Source: Dyella lipolytica (lineage in GTDB: Bacteria; Pseudomonadota; Gammaproteobacteria; Xanthomonadales; Rhodanobacteraceae). Taken from it: a stretch of DNA of 64,000 nt. Position 1 is the first letter of the stretch. Each line of letters begins with the position of its first letter. Positions 20,176-29,771 of the stretch are shown here, piece after piece. The stretch lies in NCBI RefSeq assembly GCF_030160075.1, contig NZ_BSNQ01000009.1, positions 120,295 through 184,294 on the forward strand, written 5' to 3'. A program made the position numbers and the translations under genes. The notes under the pieces were generated by a model. The model was not told the DNA's origin and ran no database searches. It saw nothing but the letters and a program-made list of their open reading frames with translations.

Positions 20176-20356
20176 CCCCTCTCCCTTCGGGAGAGGGGTT
20201 GGGGTGAGGGTGCGATCAGCGCGCGTTATTGAAAGCTTGCGCAAGTCTTGAATATCACGCTCCGCCCGTACCCTCACCCGCCTCTCGGCACCCTCTCCTC
20301 GCTCCTCAAAACCGAGCACATCCGTGTGCTCTCCCCGCGTGCCCACAGGGAGAGGG
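20176..20356. repeat. Dispersed CTCTCCC/GGGAGAG repeats after valS
   Basis: A perfect 10-bp hairpin CCCCTCTCCC-TTC-GGGAGAGGGG (20176-20198) is followed by GGTTGGGGTGAGGG. A second unit of about 66 bp (20291-20356) begins CCCTCTCCTCGCTCCTCAAA and ends in GGGAGAGGG. The second unit reappears inverted at 22671-22738. Both lie in the gap between the convergent valS and rimI genes and could block transcription, though U tracts are absent. Confidence 0.75.
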
Positions 20357-20384
20357 ATTCCCCATGTGTAGATCGCGTGGCGCG

Positions 20385-20855
20385 CTACGACAGCGGAAAC
20401 TCCAACGCCATCACAATCGCATCCTCGCGCCCACCGTGCGCGGGGTAATAACGCGGACGACGCCCGATTTCACGAAAGCCCATCGACGCGTACAGCTGCT
20501 GCGCGTTCGGATTGGACGGCCGCACTTCCAGAAACACCCGCTCCGCACCGTTCCAGCGCGCGATATCCAGCAGTCGCCGCATAAGATGGCGCCCGAAACC
20601 CTGTCCGCGCTGTTCCGGATCGATGCAGACATTCAGCACGTGCGCCTCCCCGGCGCCCACCGAAAGAATGCCGTAGCCGATCACCTGCCCTTCCATGCAC
20701 AAGACCCAGGAAGGATGCCCGGCCTTGAGGCAATCGCCGAAGATGCCCAGCGTCCAAGGAAAATCGTAGGAGGCGTTTTCCATCGCGCTGACCAGAGGCA
20801 GATCTTCGCGACGCATCGCGCGCATCTCGAGCGAGGGGCGCGCTACCGCAACCAT
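20385..20855 (-). CDS. rimI: Ribosomal protein S18-alanine N-acetyltransferase
   Basis: RimI acetylates the N-terminal alanine of ribosomal protein S18. The 156-residue GNAT protein has the acetyl-CoA loop EQRGQGFGRHLM (motif A) and the LEVRPSNPNAQQLYASMGF motif B typical of RimI. The ATG at 20855 overlaps the upstream stop as TAATG, which fixes the start. It is the last gene of a pssA-holD-rimI unit. Confidence 0.92.
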   Translation of the reverse strand: MVAVARPSLEMRAMRREDLPLVSAMENASYDFPWTLGIFGDCLKAGHPSWVLCMEGQVIGYGILSVGAGEAHVLNVCIDPEQRGQGFGRHLMRRLLDIARWNGAERVFLEVRPSNPNAQQLYASMGFREIGRRPRYYPAHGGREDAIVMALEFPLS

Positions 20856-21337
20856 TACGACTGCCTGCTGGCCGCCAATGCGCGGCGCATCGTGCGCAAG
20901 GCGTGCCAGAGTCGTCGCTTGGCTGGCGCCTGCCCAAGTACCTCCGCCGGCGCATCGACCAGCACGATATGCGCATCGCGCATGACGTCGGCTGGCAAGG
21001 CGCGCCCAAGGGCGTGCGCCTGCGCCTGACCAAAAACAAGATAAGCCTGTGCGTGCGGCACCTGCATCGTTTCGCTGTCGGTCGCCTCGATGCGAGCTGC
21101 GCGCGCGAGATGCGGCCCGAACGCACATAGCGCGCGCCCGAGCAGATCAAGCTCGCGCACCGCACAACCCGGTGGCAACACCACCACAACGTTGGCGCTG
21201 GAAGGCAATGCCGCCGGTACCGATGCCGCTGCTTGCTCTGCCGGCATCGCAGCAACGCTGCGCCGACGCCAAGGCACCAAGCCCAATGCGCGCAGCACGC
21301 GGGTGCGATGCGCAGGGCTGGCGATCAACGCATTCAT
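20855..21337 (-). CDS. holD: Probable DNA polymerase III psi subunit (HolD-like)
   Basis: A 160-residue protein of low similarity. Three points suggest HolD, which links the chi subunit to the clamp loader: an N-terminal LRALGLVPWRRR comparable to the psi LGI..W..R chi-binding motif, a central ANVVVVLPPG strand followed by helix/strand alternation, and a C-terminal RRLWHALRTMRRAL helix. It also lies directly upstream of rimI, as holD does in E. coli. The start overlaps the end of pssA by four bases. The match is by pattern and synteny, not by strong identity. Confidence 0.55.
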   Translation of the reverse strand: MNALIASPAHRTRVLRALGLVPWRRRSVAAMPAEQAAASVPAALPSSANVVVVLPPGCAVRELDLLGRALCAFGPHLARAARIEATDSETMQVPHAQAYLVFGQAQAHALGRALPADVMRDAHIVLVDAPAEVLGQAPAKRRLWHALRTMRRALAASRQS

Positions 21338-22110
21338 GCAGAGCCACGCCGCGGGCGTTTGCGACGCGTGGCCAAGCCCCACAGCGTGACCACCGGCCCG
21401 GACAGGAGATAAAGCGAGAACACCACCAGCAGCACGGGCGGTGGATCGACGAAAAACGGTATCAGGATCAACACGCCGATAATGATCCACAAGAACGGCA
21501 CCCGCTCTCCCATCGGCAGCGACTTGAAGCTGTAGTAGCGAAAGCGGCTCACCATCAGTAAGCCGACAACCACCGCCAAGAAAGGCGTAAACATGTCGAG
21601 CTCCGGACCGGAGAAGCCAAAGTTTTCCATGCTCCACACGAACGACATGCACACCGCGGCAGCCGCCGGGCTGGCCAGCCCCTGAAAGTAGCGTTTGTCG
21701 ATCACACCCACCTGGGTATTGAAGCGGGCCAATCGCAGCGCGGCGCACACCGCATAGATGAAAGCCGCCGCCCAGCCGACCTTGCCCCATAGCGGCCCAT
21801 ACTCGCGCAAGCTCGACAGCGACCAGTTGTACATGACCAGCGAAGGCGCCAGCCCAAAGCTCACCAGATCGGACAGCGAGTCATACTGCACGCCGAACTC
21901 GCTCTGTGTATGGGTCAGGCGCGCCACCCGGCCGTCCATGCCATCCAGCAGGGCCGCCACGAACACCGCGATGGCGGCGTCCGTGAACCGGCCGCCGATG
22001 CTGACCACGATGGCGTAGAAACCGGCAAACATGGCGCCGGTCGTGAACAGGTTCGGCAGCAGGTAAATACCGGGGTGCCGCGGCGCCCGGACTGGCGTAG
22101 TGTCGCTCAT
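21334..22110 (-). CDS. pssA: CDP-diacylglycerol-serine O-phosphatidyltransferase
   Basis: An integral-membrane CDP-alcohol phosphatidyltransferase making phosphatidylserine, the precursor of phosphatidylethanolamine. The catalytic signature D-x2-D-G-x2-A-R-x8-G-x3-D-x3-D is intact (DGMDGRVARL followed by GVQYDSLSD). About eight membrane segments are visible in 258 residues, with a basic C-terminal tail. This is the PssA type of Gram-positives and many proteobacteria, not the peripheral PLD-type enzyme of E. coli. Confidence 0.92.
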   Translation of the reverse strand: MSDTTPVRAPRHPGIYLLPNLFTTGAMFAGFYAIVVSIGGRFTDAAIAVFVAALLDGMDGRVARLTHTQSEFGVQYDSLSDLVSFGLAPSLVMYNWSLSSLREYGPLWGKVGWAAAFIYAVCAALRLARFNTQVGVIDKRYFQGLASPAAAAVCMSFVWSMENFGFSGPELDMFTPFLAVVVGLLMVSRFRYYSFKSLPMGERVPFLWIIIGVLILIPFFVDPPPVLLVVFSLYLLSGPVVTLWGLATRRKRPRRGSA

Positions 22111-22220
22111 GAATCAATCCGTGACGGGATGCGCGCAGTGTAAACCATCCATCGCTTGAGTCCGGAGCGCGCCGGTTGTTAACTAGTGCACCGCCCTTAT
22201 CCGCCCTTTGGAGCAAACCC

Positions 22221-22658
22221 ATGCGTCGCCTACCCATCGCCCTCGTGCTGCTGCTGGTCGCGCCGCTGGTTTCGGCCCAGGTCTACAAGTGGACCGACGC
22301 CAAGGGCACCACCCATTATTCCGAATCACCGCCGCCGGCGGGCACCAAATACAGTCAGGTCACCGTAAGCGGTGGCGAACAGCCGGTCACGCCTGCATCG
22401 GACAGCTCGACCTCGACCTCCTCCTCCACATCGACGTCCACACAAAGCAGCGCAGGCGCAGCACCGACGGCCGATACACCGGAAAACAGGGCCAAGCTCT
22501 GCGCTTCGCTAAAAGCGAACCTCGGTACCTTGCAGGGCACCGGTCCGGTCGTCATGCAGGGAGCGAACGGCCAACAGCTGCTCAATGCCGACCAGCGCAA
22601 ACAGCAGTTGGACGCCACCCAGTCCGAGTACCAGGACTATTGCGCGGATACCCAATAA
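22221..22658 (+). CDS. Exported DUF4124 protein
   Basis: A 145-residue protein with a signal peptide (MRRLPIALVLLLVAPLVSA) followed directly by the DUF4124 core QVYKWTDAKGTTHYSE, then a Ser/Thr-rich low-complexity stretch (about residues 60-85) and a helical C-terminus with two cysteines. DUF4124 proteins are periplasmic and common in Xanthomonadales; no function is established. The ATG at 22221 was chosen for the signal peptide and a GGAG site. It is divergent from pssA. Confidence 0.85.
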   Translation: MRRLPIALVLLLVAPLVSAQVYKWTDAKGTTHYSESPPPAGTKYSQVTVSGGEQPVTPASDSSTSTSSSTSTSTQSSAGAAPTADTPENRAKLCASLKANLGTLQGTGPVVMQGANGQQLLNADQRKQQLDATQSEYQDYCADTQ

Positions 22659-22670
22659 GGCTTGCTCGCT

Positions 22671-22851
22671 CCCTCTCCCCAGCGGGGTACGCGGGGAGAG
22701 CACATGGATGTCCTCGGCTTTGAGGAGCGAGGAGAGGGCTGGGGTGAGGGGGACAATCTTGCGAGTTTGGTGATTCGAAGCGTGCTTCGATGAAAGGTGA
22801 TCGCAAGCGCAGCCCCTCACCTCAATCCTCTCCCCATCGGGGAGAGGAGGC
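22671..22851. repeat. Dispersed repeat units between DUF4124 gene and proS
   Basis: The 291-base gap 22659-22949 contains a 68-bp unit (22671-22738) that is the inverted, diverged copy of 20291-20356, followed by CTGGGGTGAGGGGGAC. A second short unit, CCTCTCCCCATCGGGGAGAGG, lies at about 22828-22848. The unit is rich in CTCTCCC/GGGAGAG pairings and resembles BIME-type intergenic repeats. Confidence 0.75.
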
Positions 22852-22876
22852 GAACGCGAGAAGCACATATTTAAAT

Positions 22877-22921
22877 CTCTTGCTGCTCCCCGAAGGGGAG
22901 CAGCAAGAGGCCGGCTATAAT
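22877..22921 (+). promoter_or_regulatory. proS promoter region with 15-bp palindrome
   Basis: A perfect 15-bp inverted repeat with a GAA loop (22877-22909; arms end in GCTGCTCCCC and GGGGAGCAGC) abuts a TATAAT -10 box at 22916-22921, 28 bases before the proS ATG. The palindrome occupies the -35 position, where no TTGACA-like box is visible, so it may be an operator or a mobile repeat inserted at the promoter. Confidence 0.5.
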
Positions 22922-22949
22922 CGCGGTTTTAACGCCGGATTCGCCGCAC

Positions 22950-24647
22950 ATGCGCCTTAGCCAATTCCACCTGGCCACCGTCAAGGAAGTCCCCGCCGAT
23001 GCCGAAATCGCCAGCCATCGGCTGATGCTTCGCGCCGGTATGATCCGCAAGCTCGCCGCCGGCCTCTATACCTGGTCGCCGCTGGGCCTGCGCGTGCTAC
23101 GCAAGGTGGAGCACGTCGTGCGCGAGGAAATGAATCGCGCCGGCGCCATCGAAATGCTGATGCCGTCTGTGCAACCCCGCGAGCTGTGGGAAGAAACGGG
23201 CCGCTGGGAAAAATTCGGCGGCCAGCTGCTGAAGATCAAAGACCGCAAGGAGCAGGAGTTCTGCTACGGCCCCACGCACGAGGAAGTGATCACCGACTTC
23301 GCGCGCAACGAGCTGAAGAGCTACAAGCAGCTGCCGGTCAACTTCTATCAGATCCAGACCAAGTTCCGCGACGAGATCCGTCCGCGTTTCGGAGTGATGC
23401 GCGCGCGCGAGTTCCTGATGAAGGACGCCTACTCCTTCCACCTCAGCCAGGCATCGCTGGCCGAAACCTATGAGGCGATGTATCAGGCGTATTCGCGCAT
23501 CTTCACGCGCCTTGGCCTGAAGTTCCGTGCAGTGCAGGCCGATACTGGCGCGATCGGCGGCAACGCCAGCCACGAGTTCCAGGTGCTTGCCGATTCGGGC
23601 GAAGACGCCATCGCGTTCTCCGACGGTTCCGATTACGCCGCAAACATCGAAAAAGCCGAAGCGCTGGCCCCGGCCATCAGCCGCCCTGCCCCGACTGCCA
23701 CGCTGCAACGCGTGGATACACCGCGCGTGCGCACGGTCGAAGATGTCACGGCGCACTTCGGCGTCACCGCCGACCGCGTGCTCAAGACGGTGCTTGTACG
23801 CGGCAAAGACGGCCTGGTCGCCCTGTGCCTGCGCGGCGACCACGAAATCAACGAGGTGAAGGCGTCCAAGCTCGCCGAATTGCCCGACGAGTCGGTACTG
23901 GCCAGCGAGGAAGAAATTCTCGCCGCCACCGGCACGCGCCCCGGTTTTATCGGCCCGGTCGGATTGCCTGCGTCTATTCCGATCATCGTCGATCGCAGCG
24001 CCGCGGTGCTCGCCGACTTCGTCTGCGGCGGCAACGCCAACGACACCCATTACACCGGCGCCAACTGGGAGCGCGACGCGCATATCACCCGCGTTGAAGA
24101 CATTCGCCAGGTCGTCGCTGGCGATCCCTCGCCCGACGGCCACGGCACGCTGCATATCGCGCGCGGTATCGAAGTCGGCCATGTGTTCCAGCTCGGCAGC
24201 AAATACGCCGAAGCACTCGACGCCACGGTGCTAGACGACCAGGGCAAGAAGCAGGTGATGCTGATGGGTTGCTACGGCATCGGCGTCAGCCGCATCGTCG
24301 CCGCTGCCATCGAGCAGCGCCACGACGAAGCCGGGATCATCTGGCCCGAAGCCATGGCACCCTGGCGCGTAGCGGTGTGCGTGATCAATCCCAAGAACGC
24401 GCCGGAAGTGACCGCCGCTGCCGAATCGCTCTACAACGAACTCGTGGCGCGTGGCATAGAAACCCTATGGGACGACCGTGGCCTACGCCCCGGTGCGATG
24501 TTTGCCGACATGGAATTGATCGGTATTCCGCACCGCGTCGTCGTCAGCGAACGCGGACTGGCCGCCGGCACTCTGGAATATCGCGCCCGCGATGCCGCTG
24601 AAAGCAGCGCCATTACACGCGACGGATTGTTTGAGCTGCTCGGCTGA
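22950..24647 (+). CDS. proS: Prolyl-tRNA synthetase
   Basis: ProRS charges tRNA-Pro. At 565 residues it is the bacterial form: class II motifs 1-3 (motif 2 near [20 protein letters not shown]), the inserted YbaK-like editing domain between motifs 2 and 3 (about residues 225-385, with [19 protein letters not shown]), and the C-terminal anticodon-binding domain ([20 protein letters not shown]). Editing of Ala-tRNA-Pro is therefore expected in cis. Confidence 0.97.
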   Translation: MRLSQFHLATVKEVPADAEIASHRLMLRAGMIRKLAAGLYTWSPLGLRVLRKVEHVVREEMNRAGAIEMLMPSVQPRELWEETGRWEKFGGQLLKIKDRKEQEFCYGPTHEEVITDFARNELKSYKQLPVNFYQIQTKFRDEIRPRFGVMRAREFLMKDAYSFHLSQASLAETYEAMYQAYSRIFTRLGLKFRAVQADTGAIGGNASHEFQVLADSGEDAIAFSDGSDYAANIEKAEALAPAISRPAPTATLQRVDTPRVRTVEDVTAHFGVTADRVLKTVLVRGKDGLVALCLRGDHEINEVKASKLAELPDESVLASEEEILAATGTRPGFIGPVGLPASIPIIVDRSAAVLADFVCGGNANDTHYTGANWERDAHITRVEDIRQVVAGDPSPDGHGTLHIARGIEVGHVFQLGSKYAEALDATVLDDQGKKQVMLMGCYGIGVSRIVAAAIEQRHDEAGIIWPEAMAPWRVAVCVINPKNAPEVTAAAESLYNELVARGIETLWDDRGLRPGAMFADMELIGIPHRVVVSERGLAAGTLEYRARDAAESSAITRDGLFELLG

Positions 24648-24665
24648 AACTCGCCTCAATGAAAC

Positions 24666-24694
24666 AAAAAAGGCCGCTTTATGCGGCCTTTTTT
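24666..24694 (+). terminator. Rho-independent terminator after proS
   Basis: GGCCGC and GCGGCC pair around TTTAT, flanked by six A and six T residues, 19 bases after the proS stop. Textbook form. Confidence 0.9.
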
Positions 24695-24908
24695 ATGCAT
24701 AGCAACATACTGCTCGATTAGTGATCGGCATTAACCAAGTTGTAATATGTGCAGATGATGATTTATATAACGAAACCGATTATCTCGCCTATATAACTTT
24801 GCAATTTCACCATATCTGCGGGAGAATCGAAAACGTTTCCGAGCATTTATCTCATAATCAACTCTCTCGGAATGTCTCACCCCATTCCCCTTTACCGGAG
24901 TCACTCCT

Positions 24909-25229
24909 ATGGCCATTGATATCAAGAATCTCAACCACACTCAGCTCAATGACCTGATCACCAAAGCGCAATCCCGCCAGCATGAATTGAAGAAGGAAAA
25001 AGTCGGCAAACTGCGCGAAAAAGTGCATGCCTTGCTGAAGGCCGAGGGCTACACCTTCGAGGATGTCTTCGGCGGCGTGCGCGGCAAGCGCCGCAGCACC
25101 GGCTCCGTCGCTCCGAAATACCGTAATCCCGCCGACCCGGAACAGACATGGTCCGGCCGCGGCAAGCGCCCGCGCTGGTTCAATGACGCACTCAAGGCCG
25201 GCAAGAAAGAAAAAGACCTGGCCATCTGA
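24909..25229 (+). CDS. H-NS family nucleoid protein
   Basis: A 106-residue H-NS-like protein of the short Xanthomonadales type. The N-terminal half is a coiled-coil oligomerisation helix (residues 5-45) and the C-terminus carries the DNA-binding loop region YRNPADPEQTWSGRGKRPRW, equivalent to TWTGxGR in H-NS. The preceding 260 bases (24648-24908) are visibly much more AT-rich than the surroundings and contain several TATATA-like stretches, as expected for an autoregulated hns promoter. Confidence 0.9.
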   Translation: MAIDIKNLNHTQLNDLITKAQSRQHELKKEKVGKLREKVHALLKAEGYTFEDVFGGVRGKRRSTGSVAPKYRNPADPEQTWSGRGKRPRWFNDALKAGKKEKDLAI

Positions 25230-25254
25230 TACCAGACGTCAATGCGCGCTTACG

Positions 25255-25282
25255 AAAAGACGCCGGCTATGCCGGCGTTTTT
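25255..25282 (+). terminator. Rho-independent terminator after H-NS-like gene
   Basis: CGCCGGC-TAT-GCCGGCG followed by five T residues and preceded by AAAAGA, 26 bases after the stop codon. It could also serve the convergent exporter gene. Confidence 0.88.
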
Positions 25283-25301
25283 CATTAGCAAAGTTATAAA
25301 C

Positions 25302-26564
25302 CTATAGCGAACGCCGCGGTGCAACCAGCAACTCGCCAAACATCAGTCCCGCCACCAGCGAGATAAGCAAAGTCACCAACAGCATCCCGGTATCGAAACC
25401 CAATGATGTGTTGCGTTCGAGCAGATAAGAGACGCTGCGAAAACCGACACTACCTGGCACCAGTAACAAAATTCCCGGCTCGCGAACCACGGCGCCCGGC
25501 CGCCCGGCATAACGGGCATACAGATTCGCCAGCGCACTCAGCAACAATCCACCCAGGAACACCCCGAACGGCGCCCCCGGCAAATTGACGGAAATCTCGC
25601 CGCCCAGACGTGTCGCGAGATAACCCACGATCACCGCCACGATCACTGCCGGCCAATCCCTTCTGGCCGCTCGGAACAATATGGCGAAGGCAATTGCCGC
25701 CACCAATAGCGCGGGATAATCGACCCACCCCGGCAACGCCGGCAATTCAAAATCGCGTGGCTCGATACCCAGCACGGCGCAGACCTGCGTCGCCGCCGCA
25801 ACGCCAAAGGTGAGTTTGAGCAAGGTCGACATCGCGCCGCCCATACGCGCCATGCCGGACACTAGATGCTGGCTGGAGATCTCGCGCACCGCCGTGGTCA
25901 GCGACATGCCCGGTACCAGCACGATCAACCCGGCAAGCACCACCGACTTGATCGCCAGCGGCACCACGAAAGCACTGAATACGATCGCGACCAAGGTGGC
26001 GACCATGGCGCAAATAGCGTCGCTAGCCACCGCCAGACGCGGCCGCGTTGCCGACAGGATGGTGATGCCGCCGATGATCAGCCCGACCGCGCCAGCCACC
26101 AGCAGATCCACCCAGGAGCTGTGCAAAAACAAAGCGTCGATGGCCCCCGCTGAGAGTCCATAGCTGATGACGACCCCCGCTTTCTGTCGGCGTGTATCCG
26201 GCAATTCCAGCGCACGCAACAGACGGAAGCCCTCGCGCAGATCCAAGTCGCCAGCAATGACGCGATCGGCGATGTCATCGGCGCGGCATAGCTTGTCGAG
26301 ATTCACGTCGCCCGGCAGCAGCCGCACTACCTGAGTGGCCTGCGCCAGACGGCCCTCCTCGCCCTGCGCGAGATCGGCAAAGGAAATAATGATGGCAGTC
26401 GGACTCGACCACACATCCGCACTCAGGCCAATACGCTGCGCTGCTCCGGAAATCGCTGCTTCAAGGCGCGGCGACGAAGCGCCGTACTTGTGCAGGCGGG
26501 TCGCGAGTTCCACCAAGAAGGCGATGCGGGTATTGAGCGCCGTGGTAGCGAACTGGACGCTCAT
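25302..26564 (-). CDS. ThrE-type threonine/serine exporter family protein
   Basis: A 420-residue membrane protein of the ThrE family (threonine/serine exporter in Corynebacterium). It fuses both halves: a soluble N-terminal part plus the DUF1212-type domain (to about 270, including GLIVLVPGMSLTTAVREISS) and the C-terminal DUF3815-like domain. About ten hydrophobic segments are visible. The central VPGMSLT motif is characteristic. The physiological substrate here is inferred from the family. NfeD lies 157 bases upstream on the same strand. Confidence 0.85.
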   Translation of the reverse strand: MSVQFATTALNTRIAFLVELATRLHKYGASSPRLEAAISGAAQRIGLSADVWSSPTAIIISFADLAQGEEGRLAQATQVVRLLPGDVNLDKLCRADDIADRVIAGDLDLREGFRLLRALELPDTRRQKAGVVISYGLSAGAIDALFLHSSWVDLLVAGAVGLIIGGITILSATRPRLAVASDAICAMVATLVAIVFSAFVVPLAIKSVVLAGLIVLVPGMSLTTAVREISSQHLVSGMARMGGAMSTLLKLTFGVAAATQVCAVLGIEPRDFELPALPGWVDYPALLVAAIAFAILFRAARRDWPAVIVAVIVGYLATRLGGEISVNLPGAPFGVFLGGLLLSALANLYARYAGRPGAVVREPGILLLVPGSVGFRSVSYLLERNTSLGFDTGMLLVTLLISLVAGLMFGELLVAPRRSL

Positions 26565-26721
26565 GCCCAGACCACCGCGATGGCAGCAAGGGGTGGCGAC
26601 AACATGGGAGGAGTGAATGCAGGCATGACGCCATTCTTACCGGAAGCGCGTTGCTTGGGTATGCAGAGGGTCACGTCGGTTGGCGTAAGCACAGCGAACC
26701 CCAGCCTGCGATGGATGCGCT

Positions 26722-27168
26722 TTACGCTGACCGCACCGTTAGCGTGGTGCCTTCCACGGCCACCACTTCCACCGTGCTTCCCACCGGCAAATCCGGTCCG
26801 CTCACTAGCCACTGCCCATCGCCTACCTGCGCCTTGCCGCGACCGTTAACGATCGCCTCGATCAGCACATAACGCTTGCCGATAAGCTGCTCGCCACGTC
26901 GATTCAGTCGATCATCGCCCGGTTCGTCGCGCTGCAGTTTCGGGCGTACGCCGTACCAATAAACGGCGCACGAGGCGAATGCCAGCACTCCAAAAGCAAT
27001 CGCTTGGGTGAGCAAGGACAAACCCGGTATCAGTAGCACCAGCAAGCCTGTCGCGGCGGCGCCAATGCCGATCCACAACATGAAAAAGCCGGGCATGAGC
27101 ACCTCGATGGCGATCAGCACCAGCGCAACGATCCACCACAAATAATGCGCAGTAACGCTTGCGAACAT
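26722..27168 (-). CDS. NfeD-like membrane protein
   Basis: A short NfeD (148 residues): two or three membrane segments (about residues 8-75) and a C-terminal OB-fold (LIGKRYVLIEAIVNGRGKAQ, then GDGQWLVSG). Short NfeD proteins pair with SPFH proteins, and the SPFH gene lies 84 bases upstream on the same strand. The start at 27168 is supported by GGAG. The pair is thought to act in membrane microdomain organisation or quality control. Confidence 0.88.
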   Translation of the reverse strand: MFASVTAHYLWWIVALVLIAIEVLMPGFFMLWIGIGAAATGLLVLLIPGLSLLTQAIAFGVLAFASCAVYWYGVRPKLQRDEPGDDRLNRRGEQLIGKRYVLIEAIVNGRGKAQVGDGQWLVSGPDLPVGSTVEVVAVEGTTLTVRSA

Positions 27169-27252
27169 GGTTGGCTCCGTAAAAGCTGCAGAGACACGTG
27201 TCGCGCGGCAAGTGGATGATCCACTCACCGCGCCGATTCATTCGCGTTTAGC

Positions 27253-28194
27253 TTATCGCGGGCGGGACGCGGCAAGTTTATCCTGCTGCTGCACCAGCGA
27301 TTCCTTCGCCAGTTCGGCAATGCCCGCCAGCGAGCCGAGAATGCCGGTGGCCTCCATCGGCAGCATCAGCATCTTCTGATTCGGCGAGTTGGCCATTTCC
27401 TTCAACGCCTCGACGTACTTGTTCGCAACGAAGTAGTTGAGCGCGTTGACGTTGCCGTTGGCAATCGCCTCGGACACCATCGACGTTGCCTTGGCTTCGG
27501 CTTCGGCGGAGCGCTCGCGCGCCTCGGCAGCGCGGAATGCCGCCTCCTTCTCGCCCTCGGCCGCCAGGATGACCGACTGTTTCTCGCCTTCGGCCTTGAG
27601 GATCGCGGCCTGACGAAAACCTTCGGCTTCGAGAATATTCGCTCGCTTCTCGCGCTCGGCCTTCATCTGCCGCGCCATCGAATCGATCAGGTCGCGGGGC
27701 GGCGCAATGTCCTTGATCTCGATGCGGTTGACCTTCACTCCCCACGGATGAGTGGCTTCGTCGACCACCTTCAGCAGCTTGGCGTTGATCGCATCGCGCT
27801 GGCTCAGCGATTCGTCCAGATCCATCGAACCGAGCACGGTACGGATATTGGTCATCACCAAGGCAAGCGCGGCCTGCTCCAGATTGGCGACTTCATACGC
27901 GGCTTTGGCAGCGTCGAGCACCTGATAGAACACGACGCCGTCGACACGCACCACGGCGTTGTCCTTGGTGATCACGTCCTGGCTTGGCACGTCCAATACC
28001 TGCTCCATCATGTTCATCTTGCGGCCGATGCCGTACATGACGGGAATGAGAAAGGCCAGACCTGGCGACAGCGTGCGGGTGTATTTGCCGAAACGTTCAA
28101 CGGTCCATTCGTAACCCTGCGGAACAATGCGGACCAGCTTGGACAGCACCACTACCACGACTGCGATAAGGACCAACGCGAAAATGGGACCCAT
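27253..28194 (-). CDS. qmcA: SPFH/stomatin-family membrane protein
   Basis: A 313-residue SPFH protein anchored by an N-terminal membrane segment (residues 3-20). It shows the PHB domain ([20 protein letters not shown] onward) and a long Glu/Ala-rich coiled coil (about 185-245, [18 protein letters not shown]) used for oligomerisation. Members such as QmcA and stomatin form ring-like cages at membranes and regulate proteases. An excellent AAGGAGG site precedes the ATG. It forms a unit with the NfeD gene. Confidence 0.88.
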   Translation of the reverse strand: MGPIFALVLIAVVVVVLSKLVRIVPQGYEWTVERFGKYTRTLSPGLAFLIPVMYGIGRKMNMMEQVLDVPSQDVITKDNAVVRVDGVVFYQVLDAAKAAYEVANLEQAALALVMTNIRTVLGSMDLDESLSQRDAINAKLLKVVDEATHPWGVKVNRIEIKDIAPPRDLIDSMARQMKAEREKRANILEAEGFRQAAILKAEGEKQSVILAAEGEKEAAFRAAEARERSAEAEAKATSMVSEAIANGNVNALNYFVANKYVEALKEMANSPNQKMLMLPMEATGILGSLAGIAELAKESLVQQQDKLAASRPR

Positions 28195-28249
28195 GGCAAC
28201 TCCTCCTTGTAGACCGGAGGAGTATAGGGCAGTCGCGAAGTCGGACCCG

Positions 28250-29620
28250 TTACGTAGCGGCAGTCTGCGGAAGGATCAGAGTGACTCGCAGGCCACCGTC
28301 TTCGCGGTTGGCGAGCGCGATGCGGCCGCCGTGCGCCTCACTGATCTCGCGCGCCAGCGCCAGACCCAGGCCGGTGCCGGAGCGCTTGGTGGAATAGAAC
28401 GGCAGCAGCGCCTGTGCCAACACGGCTTCGCTCATGCCTGGACCACGATCACCGACTTCGATGCGCAGCTCGTGCCCGATCAGAGTCAACGACAAGGTCA
28501 CGCCCTCGGGCGCGCTGCCCGATTCGTGCGCGTTCTTGACGAGATTGATCAGCACCTGTTCGATCTGCACCGGATCGAACCAACCCGGCTGTGTCGGCAC
28601 ATTGCCCTGCAATTGAAAACGGCAATGCAGCGCCAATGCATCCAGGAAGGGCTTCCATTCCACCGCTGCCAGACGGGGCGCGGGCAATTTGGCAAAACGT
28701 GCATAGCCGTCGATAAAGCCATGCAAATGACGAGCACGTTCGCCGATGGTGGCGAACACGCTGGGCAAGCGCTGCACATCGCCACGCCGCGCCAGTTCGG
28801 CACCGGAGTGCGCGAGCGAAGAAATCGGCGCCAGCGAATTGTTCAATTCGTGACTGACTACGCGGATCACGCGCTTCCAGGCGGCCACTTCCTGCCGCGA
28901 CAGTTCACGTGTCATGCGTCGAAACAGCTGCAAACGGTGCGGCCGTCCTTGCAGGCGGAACGCACGCTGCGAGAGATGGAAAGTTTCCTCGCTACCGTCC
29001 ATCTCCACGCTGAAAAGGGCGTCTTCGGTAGCCTCGGTCGCCTTGCGCAGCGCTTCGGGTGCGTCCTCAATCAAGGTGCCGAAATGCAGGCCGTTGAGGC
29101 TGCGGCCTTCATTGAATAAATGCCTGGCCGCGATATTCGCATAGGCCACGCGACCACCGGAGTCGGTCAGCACCAGTGCTACCGGCGTATTTTGCACGAC
29201 GGTATCGAGCAGCAGTTCGCGTTGCGCAAGATTCTGTCGCTGTTCGCGCAGCGTCTGGCCCAGTTCGTTATGCACGCGGATCAGATCGCCCAGCTCGTCA
29301 CGACGATCGAGCGCGATGGAAATGCTGAAATCGCCATCGCGGTAACTGGCCACTGCACCTTCCAGCGCGCGCAGCAGGCGCTTGACCGGCTCCATCACCA
29401 TATGGCCGAGCCACCATGACAAAGGCGCCAACACGATCGCGCAGATCACTATCGCTTCGGCACGGTCAGGAGTGGAGATCTTCAGGCCCAGGCTCTCGTG
29501 CATCCACTTCAGGATCTGCGGCAACGGCCAGCCGGTAACGCCGGCATATACCAACGCGCCGATCAGCGCCGCCAGGGCAAGCAAGATGGTCAGGCGCCCC
29601 TCCAGCGACCTCAACCGCAT
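28250..29620 (-). CDS. NtrY-like membrane sensor histidine kinase
   Basis: A 456-residue kinase with two membrane segments (about 10-30 and 54-74) enclosing a very short periplasmic loop of about 22 residues, then HAMP, a PAS domain ([20 protein letters not shown]), the phosphoacceptor His in [20 protein letters not shown], and an HATPase domain with [10 protein letters not shown] and [12 protein letters not shown]. The HELNNSLAP form is typical of kinases paired with NtrC-type regulators. The short loop suggests sensing in the membrane or cytoplasm. Its partner is encoded 151 bases upstream. Confidence 0.9.
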   Translation of the reverse strand: MRLRSLEGRLTILLALAALIGALVYAGVTGWPLPQILKWMHESLGLKISTPDRAEAIVICAIVLAPLSWWLGHMVMEPVKRLLRALEGAVASYRDGDFSISIALDRRDELGDLIRVHNELGQTLREQRQNLAQRELLLDTVVQNTPVALVLTDSGGRVAYANIAARHLFNEGRSLNGLHFGTLIEDAPEALRKATEATEDALFSVEMDGSEETFHLSQRAFRLQGRPHRLQLFRRMTRELSRQEVAAWKRVIRVVSHELNNSLAPISSLAHSGAELARRGDVQRLPSVFATIGERARHLHGFIDGYARFAKLPAPRLAAVEWKPFLDALALHCRFQLQGNVPTQPGWFDPVQIEQVLINLVKNAHESGSAPEGVTLSLTLIGHELRIEVGDRGPGMSEAVLAQALLPFYSTKRSGTGLGLALAREISEAHGGRIALANREDGGLRVTLILPQTAAT

Positions 29621-29771
29621 AGCCAGGCCTTGATCAGATACATGCGGTGCGACATCGACGATCTCCCCGAGGAATGTGTCCGTTCTACAACGCCGATGCC
29701 TGGGTGCACCACTGCCGAAAGATCAGTTCAAAAGAGCACCACGCGAGTCGCGAGGGTGCCTTCGGCAACTA

